Source of the DNA: Actinoallomurus iriomotensis
GTDB taxonomy: Bacteria > Actinomycetota > Actinomycetes > Streptosporangiales > Streptosporangiaceae
Reading direction: 5' to 3'
NCBI RefSeq assembly: GCF_030269445.1
Contig: NZ_BSTJ01000001.1
Span: 397,898 to 461,897 of the forward strand
Length of the DNA stretch: 64,000 nucleotides
A program made the position numbers and the translations under genes. Shown here piece after piece: positions 17,867 through 26,405 of this stretch. The notes beneath the pieces were generated by a model. That model was given only the letters and a program-made list of their open reading frames with translations, had not been told where the DNA came from and made no database searches. Within the stretch, counting starts at the first letter, position 1; every line of letters begins with the position of its first letter.

Positions 17867-18898
17867 GTGAAAGGGTCCCGGCCGCTGCACCCCGGCGCCT
17901 GGTGGCTGTGGGCTCTCGGCCTGGCCACCGCCGCCACGCGCACCGCGAGCCCCCTGCTCCTGCTCCTGGTCGTGGCCGCCACCGGGCTGGTCGTGGCGGT
18001 CCGGCGCACCGGCGACCCGTGGGCGGGCTCGTACGCGGTGTTCCTTCGCCTCGGCGTGCTGGTCGTGGTCGTGCGCGTCGTCTTCTGGGTGGTGTTCGCC
18101 GCGCCCGCGCCGGGCCCGGTCCTGTTCACACTGCCGTCGGTGACCCTCCCGGACTGGATGGCCGGCACCCGGATCGGCGGCCCGGTGACCACGGACGGCC
18201 TGCGGGCCGGTCTGTACGACGGGCTGCGTCTCGCCGCCGTGCTCGTCTGCCTGGGCGCGGCGAGCGCCCTGGCGAGCCCGAGCCGGCTGCTGAAGGCCGT
18301 GCCCGGCGCCCTGTACGAGATGGGCGTCGCCGTCGTCGTCGCGATGACGTTCGCGCCGCAGGCGGTGACGCACGTCCGCCGCGTACGGGCGGCGCACCGG
18401 CTGCGCGGGCGCCCGGACCGCGGGCTGCGGGCCGTGCGCGGGCTGGTCATGCCGGTGATCGAGGGCGCGCTGGAGCGGTCGGTGGAGCTCGCGGCGGCGA
18501 TGGACTCCCGCGGGTACGGCCGTGCCGCGGCGGTCTCGCCCGCGCGCCGGCGCGCCACGGCCGGGCTGACGCTCGCCGGGCTGGTGGCCGTGTGCGCCGG
18601 CCTGTACGGCCTGCTGGGCGCGGACACTCCGGCCGCGCTCGGCGCGCCGGTGCTGGTGCCGGGCCTCGTCGCGGCGACGGCGGGCCTGTGGCTGGGCGGC
18701 CGCCGCTCGCCGCGCACCCGCTACCGCCCCGACCCGTGGAGGTGGCCCGAGTGGGCCGTGTCGGCCTGCGGCCTGGCGGCCGCCGCCGCGACGGCCGCCG
18801 GCACGCGCACGGGCACACCGCCGCTTCCGGCCGCCGCACTGGTGCTGGCCCTGGCCGCGGCGCTGCTGTCGTCGCCCTCGCGGCGGGAGGCCGGATGA
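17867..18898 (+). CDS. ECF transporter T component (CbiQ-like)
   Basis: Integral membrane coupling protein of an energy-coupling-factor importer; it links the substrate-binding S component to the ATPases. The 343 residues hold several membrane helices at the N terminus. The cytoplasmic coupling helices include an Ala-Arg-Gly-type signature in AAMDSRGYGR. A further set of helices follows. The GTG at 17867 is 16 bp after the preceding stop; the stop overlaps the ATPase start by four bases (ATGA, 18895-18898). The riboswitch upstream points to a cobalamin-type substrate. Confidence 0.9.
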   Translation: MKGSRPLHPGAWWLWALGLATAATRTASPLLLLLVVAATGLVVAVRRTGDPWAGSYAVFLRLGVLVVVVRVVFWVVFAAPAPGPVLFTLPSVTLPDWMAGTRIGGPVTTDGLRAGLYDGLRLAAVLVCLGAASALASPSRLLKAVPGALYEMGVAVVVAMTFAPQAVTHVRRVRAAHRLRGRPDRGLRAVRGLVMPVIEGALERSVELAAAMDSRGYGRAAAVSPARRRATAGLTLAGLVAVCAGLYGLLGADTPAALGAPVLVPGLVAATAGLWLGGRRSPRTRYRPDPWRWPEWAVSACGLAAAAATAAGTRTGTPPLPAAALVLALAAALLSSPSRREAG

Positions 18899-20520
18899 TC
18901 CGCTTCGAACGGGTGGGCTTCCGGTACGCCGAGGAGGCCGCCCCGGTGCTGTCCGACGTCGACCTGGAGGTCGACGAGGGCGAGCTGTGCCTGGTGGTGG
19001 GCCGTACCGGCTCGGGCAAGTCCACGCTGCTGCGCGCCGTCAACGGGCTCGTGCCGCACTTCACCGGCGGGATCCTGTCCGGCCGGGTCACCGTGGCCGG
19101 CCGCGACACCCGCGACCATCCGCCGCGTGACCTCGCCGACGTCGTCGGGTACGTCGGCCAGGATCCGCGCGCCGGGTTCGTCACCGACGTGGTCGAGGAG
19201 GAACTCGCGTACGGGATGGAGTCGCTCGGCCTGGCTCCCGCGGTGATGCGGCGCCGCGTCGAGGAGACGCTCGACCTCCTCGGCCTGGAGGGCGTACGGG
19301 ACCGGCCGCTGGCGACGCTGTCCGGCGGACAGGCGCAACGCGTCGCCATCGGGTCGGTGCTGACGGCGCATCCGCGGGCGCTCGTGCTGGACGAGCCCAC
19401 CTCCGCGCTCGACCCGGTCGGCGCCGAGGACGTGCTGGCCATCCTCCAGCGGCTCGTGCACGACCTGGCGCTCACCGTCGTCCTGGCCGAGCACCGGCTC
19501 GAACGCGTCGTCCACCTCGCCGACACCGTCGTCGTGCTGGCGGGCGACGGCGGCCCCGCGGCGTACGGACCGGCGGCGGCGGTCATGGGTGACGCGCCGG
19601 TGGCCCCGCCGGTCGTACGGCTCGGACGGGCCGCGGGCTGGTCGCCGCTGCCGCTGTCGGTGCGCGACGCCCGCCGGGCCGCCGCGCCGCTGCGCGCCCG
19701 CCTGACGCGCGAGGACACCCTGAAGAACGACGCCGCGCCCGCCGCCCGTACGGACGCCGCGCCCGTGGCCACCGTGCGAGGGCTGCGGGTCCGGTACGGG
19801 CCGGTGCCCGCGCTGCGGGGCGTGGACCTCACCGTCGCGCGCGGCGAGGTCGTCGCCCTCATGGGGCGCAACGGCGCGGGCAAGTCCTCGCTGCTGTCGT
19901 CGCTGGTCGGCCTCGTGCGGCCGGAGGCGGGCCGGGTGGAGGTGCTCGGCGCCGCGCCGCATGGGCTGCGGGCCCGTGCGATGGTGCGGCGCGCCGGGCT
20001 CGTCCCGCAGGAGCCGGCCGACCTGCTGTACGCCGAGACGGTCACGGCCGAGTGCCGCGCCGCCGACCGCGACATGTCCGCGCCCGAGGGCACCTGCCGG
20101 GCGCTGTTCGAGCGCCTCGCGCCCGGCGTCTCCGGCGACGTCCATCCGCGCGACCTGTCGGAGGGGCAGCGGCTGTGCCTCGCCCTCGCCGTCATCCTCA
20201 CCGGGCGGCCGCCGCTCGTCCTGCTCGACGAGCCCACCCGCGGCCTGGACTACGCGGCCAAGACACGGCTGGTGGAGATCCTGCGGGAGCTGTCCGCCGA
20301 GGGCCACGCGATCGTGCTCGCCACCCATGACGTCGAACTCGCCGCGGAGGTGGCCGGCCGGGTGGTCGTGATCGCCGAGGGAGAGGTGGTCTCCGACGGC
20401 CCCACCGAGGAGGTCCTGGTCTCCTCCCCCGCGTTCGCGCCGCAGATGAGCAAGATCTTCGCGCCGCTGCCGCTCCTGACCGTCGCCCAGGCCACTGCCG
20501 CGCTCGTGGAGCTCGCGTGA
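18895..20520 (+). CDS. ECF transporter ATPase, two nucleotide-binding domains fused
   Basis: 541 residues containing two complete ABC ATPase domains. The first (about 1-250) has Walker A GRTGSGKST, signature LSGGQAQR and Walker B ALVLDEPTSALDP. The second (about 285-525) has Walker A GRNGAGKSS, a variant signature LSEGQRLCLA and Walker B LVLLDEPTRGLD. The two are joined by a short Ala-rich linker. One chain therefore supplies both EcfA and EcfA'. The start overlaps the T-component stop and the stop overlaps the S-component start (GTGA), so the three are tightly coupled. The second signature (LSEGQ instead of LSGGQ) is mildly degenerate. Confidence 0.93.
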   Translation: MIRFERVGFRYAEEAAPVLSDVDLEVDEGELCLVVGRTGSGKSTLLRAVNGLVPHFTGGILSGRVTVAGRDTRDHPPRDLADVVGYVGQDPRAGFVTDVVEEELAYGMESLGLAPAVMRRRVEETLDLLGLEGVRDRPLATLSGGQAQRVAIGSVLTAHPRALVLDEPTSALDPVGAEDVLAILQRLVHDLALTVVLAEHRLERVVHLADTVVVLAGDGGPAAYGPAAAVMGDAPVAPPVVRLGRAAGWSPLPLSVRDARRAAAPLRARLTREDTLKNDAAPAARTDAAPVATVRGLRVRYGPVPALRGVDLTVARGEVVALMGRNGAGKSSLLSSLVGLVRPEAGRVEVLGAAPHGLRARAMVRRAGLVPQEPADLLYAETVTAECRAADRDMSAPEGTCRALFERLAPGVSGDVHPRDLSEGQRLCLALAVILTGRPPLVLLDEPTRGLDYAAKTRLVEILRELSAEGHAIVLATHDVELAAEVAGRVVVIAEGEVVSDGPTEEVLVSSPAFAPQMSKIFAPLPLLTVAQATAALVELA

Positions 20521-21317
20521 GGGCGCGCGCCGTCGCGGTGCGTCTGCGGCCCCGGTCGGCGCTGACCGTCGGGCTGGTGTCGCTGGCCGGCCTGGTGGCG
20601 TTCGGCTGGCCGCTGTTCGTGGCGCCGGGCGCGGGCCTCACCCAGGCCGGGCCCGCCTCGTGGCTGTTCGTGCTGCTGCTGCCGCTGCTGTTGCTCGTCG
20701 CGCTCGCCGAGATCTCTGAGGGCGGCGTGGACGCCAAGGCGGTCGCGCTCCTCGGTGTGCTCGCCGCGATCGGCGCGGCGCTGCGGCCGATCGGCACGGG
20801 GGTCGCCGGGTTCGAGCCGATGTTCTTCGTGCTGGTGCACGGCGGCCGGGTGCTCGGCCGTGGCTTCGGGTACCTGCTCGGGTCGGTGACGATGTTCGCC
20901 AGCGCGCTGCTCACCGCCGGGGTGGGCCCGTGGCTGCCGTTCCAGATGCTCGGCGCGGCGTGGGTGGGCTTCTTCGCGGGCTGCCTGCCGCGTCTCGGCG
21001 GCCGGGGCGAGGTCGCGATGCTCGCGGGCTATGGCGCGGTGGCCGCGTTCCTCTATGGTTCGTTGCAGGACCTGGCCTTGTGGCCGTTCGCGACGGGAGT
21101 GTCGACGTCGATCGCTTATGTACCCGGTGCGGCGGTGACCGCGAACCTCGGCCGGTTCGTGGCGTTCGACCTCGCCACGTCGCTGGGGTTCGACGTGCCG
21201 CGGGCGGTGACGACCGCGGTGCTGGTCGCGGTGACCGCCCGCCCGGTGCTGTTGGCCCTGCGCCGTGCCGCCCGCCGCGCCGCGTTCGAGGCGCCCGTGG
21301 ACTTCCGGCGACCGTGA
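20517..21317 (+). CDS. ECF transporter S component (substrate-binding membrane protein)
   Basis: 266 residues with about six membrane helices, starting RARAVAVRLRPRSALTVGLVSLAGL. Motifs such as IGAALRPIGTGVAGFEPMFFVL and GRGFGYLLGSVTMFASALLTAGVGPWLPFQ resemble the ECF S proteins encoded beside B12 riboswitches in Actinobacteria (CbrT-like). The GTG start overlaps the ATPase stop. Together with the T and ATPase proteins it makes a complete importer. Substrate is most likely cobalamin or cobinamide from the riboswitch and the cobU/cobS genes that follow; this is inference. Confidence 0.88.
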   Translation: MRARAVAVRLRPRSALTVGLVSLAGLVAFGWPLFVAPGAGLTQAGPASWLFVLLLPLLLLVALAEISEGGVDAKAVALLGVLAAIGAALRPIGTGVAGFEPMFFVLVHGGRVLGRGFGYLLGSVTMFASALLTAGVGPWLPFQMLGAAWVGFFAGCLPRLGGRGEVAMLAGYGAVAAFLYGSLQDLALWPFATGVSTSIAYVPGAAVTANLGRFVAFDLATSLGFDVPRAVTTAVLVAVTARPVLLALRRAARRAAFEAPVDFRRP

Positions 21318-21385
21318 CCGAGCGAAGCGAGGGAATCGAAGACACGGCCCTTATGGTCACTCCCCCGGCGGAGGAGGGCTCGTGA
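21316..21385 (+). repeat. Intergenic repeat copy B with SD-containing hairpin
   Basis: Second copy of the element at 7019-7092. It has GAGCGAAGCGAGGGAATCG, then TGGTCACTCC at 21354, and ends GGAGGAGGGCTCGTGA at 21385. The hairpin CTCCCCCGGCGGAGGAG has one mismatch compared with copy A. As in copy A, the ribosome site is followed by a start codon that opens a short ORF (GTG at 21382, 16 codons) overlapping the start of the next gene. Confidence 0.7.
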
Positions 21386-21419
21386 CCGCGCGAGCACGGG
21401 TGCGGGAGGCGGGGCGGCC

Positions 21420-22373
21420 GTGGACGGACTAGAGATCCACCTGCTCGGCATCGCGGGGCCGGCCGGCTGGCCCGAGCCCGGCTGCCGGTGCGCGTCCTGC
21501 ACGCGCATGCGCGCCGCGCGGCGCCGGTTCGAGCCGACGCGGGTCCTGCTCGACGGCGTGCCGCTCGAACAGTGCCGGCGTGAGGAGATCCCGGGCGGCT
21601 ACGAGGTACGGACGCCCCGGGGGCACCGGGTCCTGTTCGCCTCCCGGCCGGGCGGCCGGCCCCGGCCGCCCTCCCCCGGGCCGTACGACGCGGTCCTGCT
21701 CGACCTGGCCGGTGATCCGGCGCACCTGGGCTGGCTGCGGCACATCGGCGCGGTGACGCCCGCGACGCGGATCGAGGCCGTGCAGGTCGACCACCGCGTC
21801 GCGTCGCCGGCCGAGCTCGAACGCCGCCTGGAACGGTGGCGGCGCCCCTTCACCGCGCCCTGGCGGACCCTGATCCTCGGCGGCGCGCGGTCGGGCAAGT
21901 CGGAGGAGGCCGAGAAACGCGTGCTGGCCGGCGCCGACGTGACCTACGTCGCGACGGGCGTCATGCATCCCGACGACCCGGACTGGCGCGCCCGCATCGC
22001 CGCGCACCGCGCGCGGCGGCCCCGCTGGTGGGAGACCACCGAGACGATCGACGTGGCGGGCCTGCTCCGTACGGCGTCCGGCACCCTCCTCATCGACGGC
22101 ATGGGCACGTGGCTGACCGCGATGTTCGACGCGCTCGGCGCCTGGGAGTACCCGCGCGCCGTCCAGCCGCGCGTGGACGAGCTGGTCACGGCCTGGCGGT
22201 CCACGCGGGCCCACGTCGTGGCGGTCAGCGACGAGGTCGGGCTGTCGGTCGTCCCCGAGACCCCCGTCGGCCGGGCGTTCCGCGACCTGCTCGGCCGGCT
22301 CAACCAGCGGCTGGCCGCCGAGTCCGAGGAGACCGCCCTCGTCGTCGCCGGCAGCGTGCTGGAGCTGCCGTGA
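21420..22373 (+). CDS. cobU: Adenosylcobinamide kinase / adenosylcobinamide-phosphate guanylyltransferase with N-terminal remnant MBL-like domain
   Basis: The C-terminal part (about 150-317) is a CobU domain: P-loop GGARSGKS at 154-161, VTYVATGVMHPDDPDWRARIAAHRARRP, and LLIDGMGTWL. It phosphorylates adenosylcobinamide and adds GMP to give AdoCbi-GDP. The first ~145 residues are extra. They begin EIHLLGIAGPAGWPEPGCRCASC, which resembles the start of metallo-beta-lactamase-fold proteins with a CxCxxC motif (Cys22, 24, 27). They lack the HxHxDH metal site, so this part looks vestigial. GTG at 21420; the stop overlaps the cobS start (GTGA). An alternative reading is that the N-terminal part is a separate ligand domain. 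Confidence 0.9.
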   Translation: MDGLEIHLLGIAGPAGWPEPGCRCASCTRMRAARRRFEPTRVLLDGVPLEQCRREEIPGGYEVRTPRGHRVLFASRPGGRPRPPSPGPYDAVLLDLAGDPAHLGWLRHIGAVTPATRIEAVQVDHRVASPAELERRLERWRRPFTAPWRTLILGGARSGKSEEAEKRVLAGADVTYVATGVMHPDDPDWRARIAAHRARRPRWWETTETIDVAGLLRTASGTLLIDGMGTWLTAMFDALGAWEYPRAVQPRVDELVTAWRSTRAHVVAVSDEVGLSVVPETPVGRAFRDLLGRLNQRLAAESEETALVVAGSVLELP

Positions 22374-23149
22374 GAACCCGTTCGGACCCGGCCGTCGGCG
22401 ACGGGCTGCGGCTGGCCGTGTCGCTGTTCACGATCGTTCCGGTCCGTGCCGGGCGGGTGGACCGGGAGACCGCCCGGTGGGCGATGACGCTGGCGCCGGT
22501 CGCCGGCCTCCTCGCCGGCGCGGTCGCCGCGGCGGTACTCGTCGTCTCCGGGTGGCTGGGCTTCGGCTCGCTTCTCGCCGCGGCCCTCGCGGTCGGCGCC
22601 ACGGCCGTGCTGACCCGCGGCCTGCACCTGGACGGCCTCGCCGATCTCGCCGACGGCCTGGGCAGCGGCCGGCCCGCCGCCGACGCGCTGGCGATCATGA
22701 AGAGGTCCGACATCGGGCCGTTCGGCGTGGTCACGCTCGTGCTGACGCTCGCCGTCCAGGTCGCCGCGATCGCCGAGGCCCCGGTCGCCGCGGTCGTCGT
22801 GGCCGGGATGACCGGGCGGCTCGCCGTCACGTGGGCCTGCCGCACCCGCGTCCGCGCCGCGCGGCCGGAGGGGCTCGGCGCGCTCGTCGCCGGCACCGTA
22901 CGCTCCCGCGACGCGGTCACGGCCGTCCTGGTCACCGCGGCCGCGGGCGCGCTCGCGGCGCTGACCGGCCCGGGCGGCGGCGCGTACGACGCGCTGCGCG
23001 GCGCCCTGGCGGTCCTCGCCGGCCTGGCGGCCTCGGCGGCCCTGCTCCGGCACGCCGTACGACGGCTGGGCGGCGTGACCGGCGACGTGCTGGGCGCGCT
23101 GGTCGAGACGGCCGTCACGGTCGCGCTGCTGGTGATGGTCCTGCGCTGA
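22370..23149 (+). CDS. cobS: Adenosylcobinamide-GDP ribazoletransferase (cobalamin synthase)
   Basis: Integral membrane enzyme that joins alpha-ribazole (phosphate) to AdoCbi-GDP to complete the cobalamin lower loop. 259 residues, several membrane helices. The signature RGLHLDGLADLADGLGSG carries the conserved acidic residues, and MKRSDIGPFG follows. The start is the GTG at 22370, overlapping the cobU stop; the open frame extends upstream only through cobU. It closes the riboswitch-controlled operon. With only cobU and cobS present here, the unit fits salvage of imported corrinoids rather than de novo synthesis. Confidence 0.95.
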   Translation: MRTRSDPAVGDGLRLAVSLFTIVPVRAGRVDRETARWAMTLAPVAGLLAGAVAAAVLVVSGWLGFGSLLAAALAVGATAVLTRGLHLDGLADLADGLGSGRPAADALAIMKRSDIGPFGVVTLVLTLAVQVAAIAEAPVAAVVVAGMTGRLAVTWACRTRVRAARPEGLGALVAGTVRSRDAVTAVLVTAAAGALAALTGPGGGAYDALRGALAVLAGLAASAALLRHAVRRLGGVTGDVLGALVETAVTVALLVMVLR

Positions 23150-23275
23150 CCGCGGGCCGTCACGCGCGGACACGCCTGGTCGCCGTGGCCGGTCACGGAC
23201 ACGGGCGGCGGCAAACCCGCAGGCAGCGGCGCGGGCCTTGTTGATCGAATTGACGAAACCAGTCAGTAGGGCGAC

Positions 23276-23290
23276 TAGCATCTGGCCACG
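23276..23290 (+). promoter_or_regulatory. Candidate -10 element for leaderless pepA transcript
   Basis: TAGCAT at 23276-23281 lies 8 bases before the GTG start of pepA, and no Shine-Dalgarno-like sequence is found between. This spacing would put the transcript start at or next to the start codon. A TTGACG at 23250 is 20 bp upstream, longer than ideal for a -35 box. Confidence 0.4.
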
Positions 23291-24783
23291 TGACGAACCT
23301 CAGGCTTGCCAATCTCGAAATCGCATCCCTAGACGTCGACGCGGTAGTGATCGGCGTTGTCAGTAACGAGCCGGACATAGGCCTCGCCCCCGGCGCCGAG
23401 AGTGTCGATCGGGCGTTCGACGGCGGTCTCGCCGCGGTCCTGGCCGGCCTGGGTGCGACCGGGAAGCAGGGAGAGGTCACCAGGCTCCCTACGTTCGGCA
23501 AGCTGTCCGCGCCGGTCATCGTCGCCGTCGGCCTGGGCAAGGAGCGCGACGCCTCCGCCGACGGAGGTGAGGCCCTTCGCCGTGCGGCCGGCGCCGCGCT
23601 GCGCTCGCTGGCCGGATCCGCGTCGGTCGCGCTCGCGCTGCCCGCCGCCACCGCCGAGGACGTCACCGCGACCGCCACCGGCGCGCTGCTGGGCAACTAC
23701 GCCTACCTGACCTACCGCACCGGCAACGGACACAAGAAGCCGGTCGGCGAGGTGACCCTGATCAGCTCCGCGGACGCCGGGGACGCGCTCAACCGCGCCG
23801 AAGTGATCGCCGAGTCCGTCACGCTGGTGCGCGACCTGGTCAACACGCCACCGTCGGACCTGAGCCCGGAGATCCTCGCCGAGACCGCCGAGCAGGTGGC
23901 CGGCGCGACCGGCCTCTCCATCCAGGTCCTCGACGAGAAGGCGCTGGTCGACGGCGGATACGGCGGCATCGTCGGCGTGGGCCAGGGGTCGGTCAACCCG
24001 CCGCGCCTCGTCCGTCTCGCCTACGAGCACGCCGAGGCCGCCCACACCGTCGCCCTCGTCGGCAAGGGCATCACGTTCGACTCCGGCGGCCTGTCGCTCA
24101 AGCCCGCCGACTCCATGGACTGGATGAAGTCGGACATGGGCGGCGCCGCCGCCGTCCTGGGCGCCCTCAAGGCGATCGCCCGGCTGGCGCCGAAGATCAA
24201 CGTCGTCGGCTACCTCGCCATCGCCGAGAACATGCCCAGCGGCACCGCGCAGCGCCCCTCCGACGTGATCACCATCTACGGCGGAAAGACCGTCGAGGTG
24301 CTCAACACCGACGCCGAGGGCCGCCTCGTCATGGCCGACGCGATCGTGCGCTCCGGCGAGGACGACCCCGACCTGATCGTCGACGTCGCCACGCTCACCG
24401 GCGCGCAGCTCGTCGCGCTCGGCACCCGCACCGCCGGCGTGATGGCCAACGACGACGACGTCCGCGACCGCGTGGTCGCCGCGGCGGGCCGCGCCGGCGA
24501 GGCCGTCTGGCCGATGCCGCTGCCCGAGGAGCTGCGCAAGGGCCTGGACTCCGCGGTCGCCGACATCGCCAACGTCAGCGCCGAGCGCTGGGGCGGCATG
24601 CTGACCGCCGGCGTCTTCCTCCGCGAGTTCGTGCCGGAGGGCGTGCGGTGGGCCCACCTCGACATCGCCGGCCCGGCGTTCCACAAGGGCGAGCCGTACG
24701 GCTACACGCCCAAGGGCGGCACCGGCGCGGCCGTGCGCACCCTGGTGCAGATCGCGGAGGACATCGCCGCTCAGGGACTCTGA
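23290..24783 (+). CDS. pepA: Leucyl aminopeptidase, M17 family
   Basis: Cytosolic di-metal aminopeptidase of 497 residues. The N-terminal alpha/beta domain (about 1-170) is followed by the catalytic domain with GKGITFDSGGLSLK (metal Lys and Asp), MKSDMGGAAAV, and the family signature NTDAEGRL at 339-346. Later VDVATLTGAQ is also typical. The GTG at 23290 is the only sensible start. There is no ribosome site, suggesting a leaderless message. It sits downstream of cobS but in its own unit, and a GC-rich hairpin at 24790-24841 closes it. Confidence 0.97.
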   Translation: MTNLRLANLEIASLDVDAVVIGVVSNEPDIGLAPGAESVDRAFDGGLAAVLAGLGATGKQGEVTRLPTFGKLSAPVIVAVGLGKERDASADGGEALRRAAGAALRSLAGSASVALALPAATAEDVTATATGALLGNYAYLTYRTGNGHKKPVGEVTLISSADAGDALNRAEVIAESVTLVRDLVNTPPSDLSPEILAETAEQVAGATGLSIQVLDEKALVDGGYGGIVGVGQGSVNPPRLVRLAYEHAEAAHTVALVGKGITFDSGGLSLKPADSMDWMKSDMGGAAAVLGALKAIARLAPKINVVGYLAIAENMPSGTAQRPSDVITIYGGKTVEVLNTDAEGRLVMADAIVRSGEDDPDLIVDVATLTGAQLVALGTRTAGVMANDDDVRDRVVAAAGRAGEAVWPMPLPEELRKGLDSAVADIANVSAERWGGMLTAGVFLREFVPEGVRWAHLDIAGPAFHKGEPYGYTPKGGTGAAVRTLVQIAEDIAAQGL

Positions 24784-24789
24784 GGTGGG

Positions 24790-24841
24790 CTCCCGGGCCC
24801 CGTCCGCGGCGCGCGACGACCGCGGACGGCGGCCCCGGGAG
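24790..24841 (+). terminator. Hairpin terminator after pepA
   Basis: A long, slightly imperfect inverted repeat begins at CTCCCGGG (24790) and closes with CCCGGGAG at 24841. An inner CGTCCGCGG/CCGCGGACG stem is present. It is located 6 bp after the pepA stop. Confidence 0.65.
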
Positions 24842-24991
24842 ACGCCGCGCCGCGGCGGGACCCGGCGCGTGCGCACCGGCGTGAGCGGGAGGCATGTCAC
24901 CGGGCACCGGCCACAAGTGGAAAGATGCTTCCCGGGGAAGAACCATCGCGCCGGCGCCCGGCGCGCGAATGAGCATCGTTAGGAGCGTCCC

Positions 24992-26365
24992 GTGTCGAAT
25001 AGCACCTACGACATTGTCGTCCTAGGTGGTGGCAGCGGCGGCTATGCGTGCGCGTTGCGCGCGGTGGAGCTGGGCAAGAGCGTCCTACTCGTCGAGAAGG
25101 ACAAGCTGGGCGGCACGTGCCTCAACCGCGGCTGCATCCCGACCAAGGCGCTGCTGCACGCCGCCGAGGTCGCCGACCAGACACGTGAGGCCGCCACCTT
25201 CGGCGTCAAGGCCCGCTTCGACGGCATCGACCTGCCGGGCGTGCACGCCTACAAGGACAAGGTCGTCAGCACCACCGTGAAGGGCCTCACCGGCCTGATC
25301 AAGTCCAAGGGCATCACGATCGTCGAGGGCGAGGGCCGGCTCGTGTCGCCCACGCAGGTCCGCGTCGGCGACACGACCTACGAGGGCGGCCACATCGTCC
25401 TGGCCACCGGCTCGGTGCCCAAGTCGCTGCCCGGCCTGGAGATCGACGGCGAGCGGGTGATCTCCAGCGACCACGCGCTCACGCTCGACCGGATCCCGCA
25501 GTCCGTGGTGGTCCTCGGCGGCGGCGTGATCGGCGTGGAGTTCGCCAGCGTGTGGCGTTCCTTCGGCGCCGAGGTGACCATCGTCGAGGCGCTGCCGCAC
25601 CTGCTGCCGCTGGAGGAGGAGTCCAGCTCCAAGCGGCTCGAGCGCGCGTTCCGCAAGCGCGGCATCAAGTTCGAGCTCGGCGTGCGCTACGAGGGCGTCA
25701 AGCACACCGACTCCGGCGTGATCGTCACCCTTGAGGGCGGCAAGACCCTCGACGCCGAGATCATGCTCGTCGCCGTCGGCCGGGGCCCGGTCTCCGAGGG
25801 CCTGGGCCTGGAAGAGGTCGGCGTCGAGGTCGAGCGCGGCTTCGTGAAGGTCGACGAATACTGCCGTACCAACGTCGAGACCATCTCCGCGGTCGGCGAC
25901 CTCATCCCGACGCTCCAGCTGGCGCACGTCGGCTTCGCCGAGGGCATCCTCGTCGCCGAGCGGCTCGGCGGTCTGGACCCGGCGCCGATCGACTACGACG
26001 GCGTACCCCGCATCACCTACTCCGAGCCCGAGGTCGCGTCGGTGGGCATCACCACCAAGACGGCCGAAGAGCGCGGTCTCGAAACGACCTCCTTCACCTA
26101 CGACCTGGCCGGCAACCCGCGGAGCAAGATCCTCGGCACCCAGGGCGAGGTGAAGGTCATCGCGGAGAAGGACGGCCCGGTCCTGGGCATCCACATGGTC
26201 GGCAGCCGTGTGGGCGAACTCATCACCGAGGGCCAGCTGATCTACAACTGGGAGGCCCTGCCGTCCGAGGTCGCCCAGCTGATCCATCCGCATCCCACCC
26301 AGTCCGAGGCGGTCGGCGAGGCCCATCTCGCCATCGCCGGCAAGCCACTGCACGTCCACGGCTGA
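24992..26365 (+). CDS. lpdA: Dihydrolipoyl dehydrogenase (E3)
   Basis: FAD enzyme that reoxidises dihydrolipoyl groups of 2-oxoacid dehydrogenase complexes with NAD+. 457 residues: FAD-binding [12 protein letters not shown] near residue 11, and the redox disulfide Cys43/Cys48 in [11 protein letters not shown]. The NAD domain has [14 protein letters not shown], and ISAVGDL is the second FAD motif. The C-terminal catalytic His/Glu are in [16 protein letters not shown] at 24992 with AGGAG upstream. The E2 gene follows after 40 bp in the same direction, so the two are likely co-transcribed; lipB is 3 kb downstream. Confidence 0.97.
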   Translation: MSNSTYDIVVLGGGSGGYACALRAVELGKSVLLVEKDKLGGTCLNRGCIPTKALLHAAEVADQTREAATFGVKARFDGIDLPGVHAYKDKVVSTTVKGLTGLIKSKGITIVEGEGRLVSPTQVRVGDTTYEGGHIVLATGSVPKSLPGLEIDGERVISSDHALTLDRIPQSVVVLGGGVIGVEFASVWRSFGAEVTIVEALPHLLPLEEESSSKRLERAFRKRGIKFELGVRYEGVKHTDSGVIVTLEGGKTLDAEIMLVAVGRGPVSEGLGLEEVGVEVERGFVKVDEYCRTNVETISAVGDLIPTLQLAHVGFAEGILVAERLGGLDPAPIDYDGVPRITYSEPEVASVGITTKTAEERGLETTSFTYDLAGNPRSKILGTQGEVKVIAEKDGPVLGIHMVGSRVGELITEGQLIYNWEALPSEVAQLIHPHPTQSEAVGEAHLAIAGKPLHVHG

Positions 26366-26405
26366 TCACCGCCCGAACCAGCACCAAGAGGAGTCGCTGA
26401 GAACC

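Noticed and set aside
16027-18717. 896-codon open frame on the minus strand
   Set aside because: Only the last 298 codons (from 16923) look like a protein (DsbA-like); the rest mirrors the ECF T-component and riboswitch region, with Arg/Thr-rich shadow composition.
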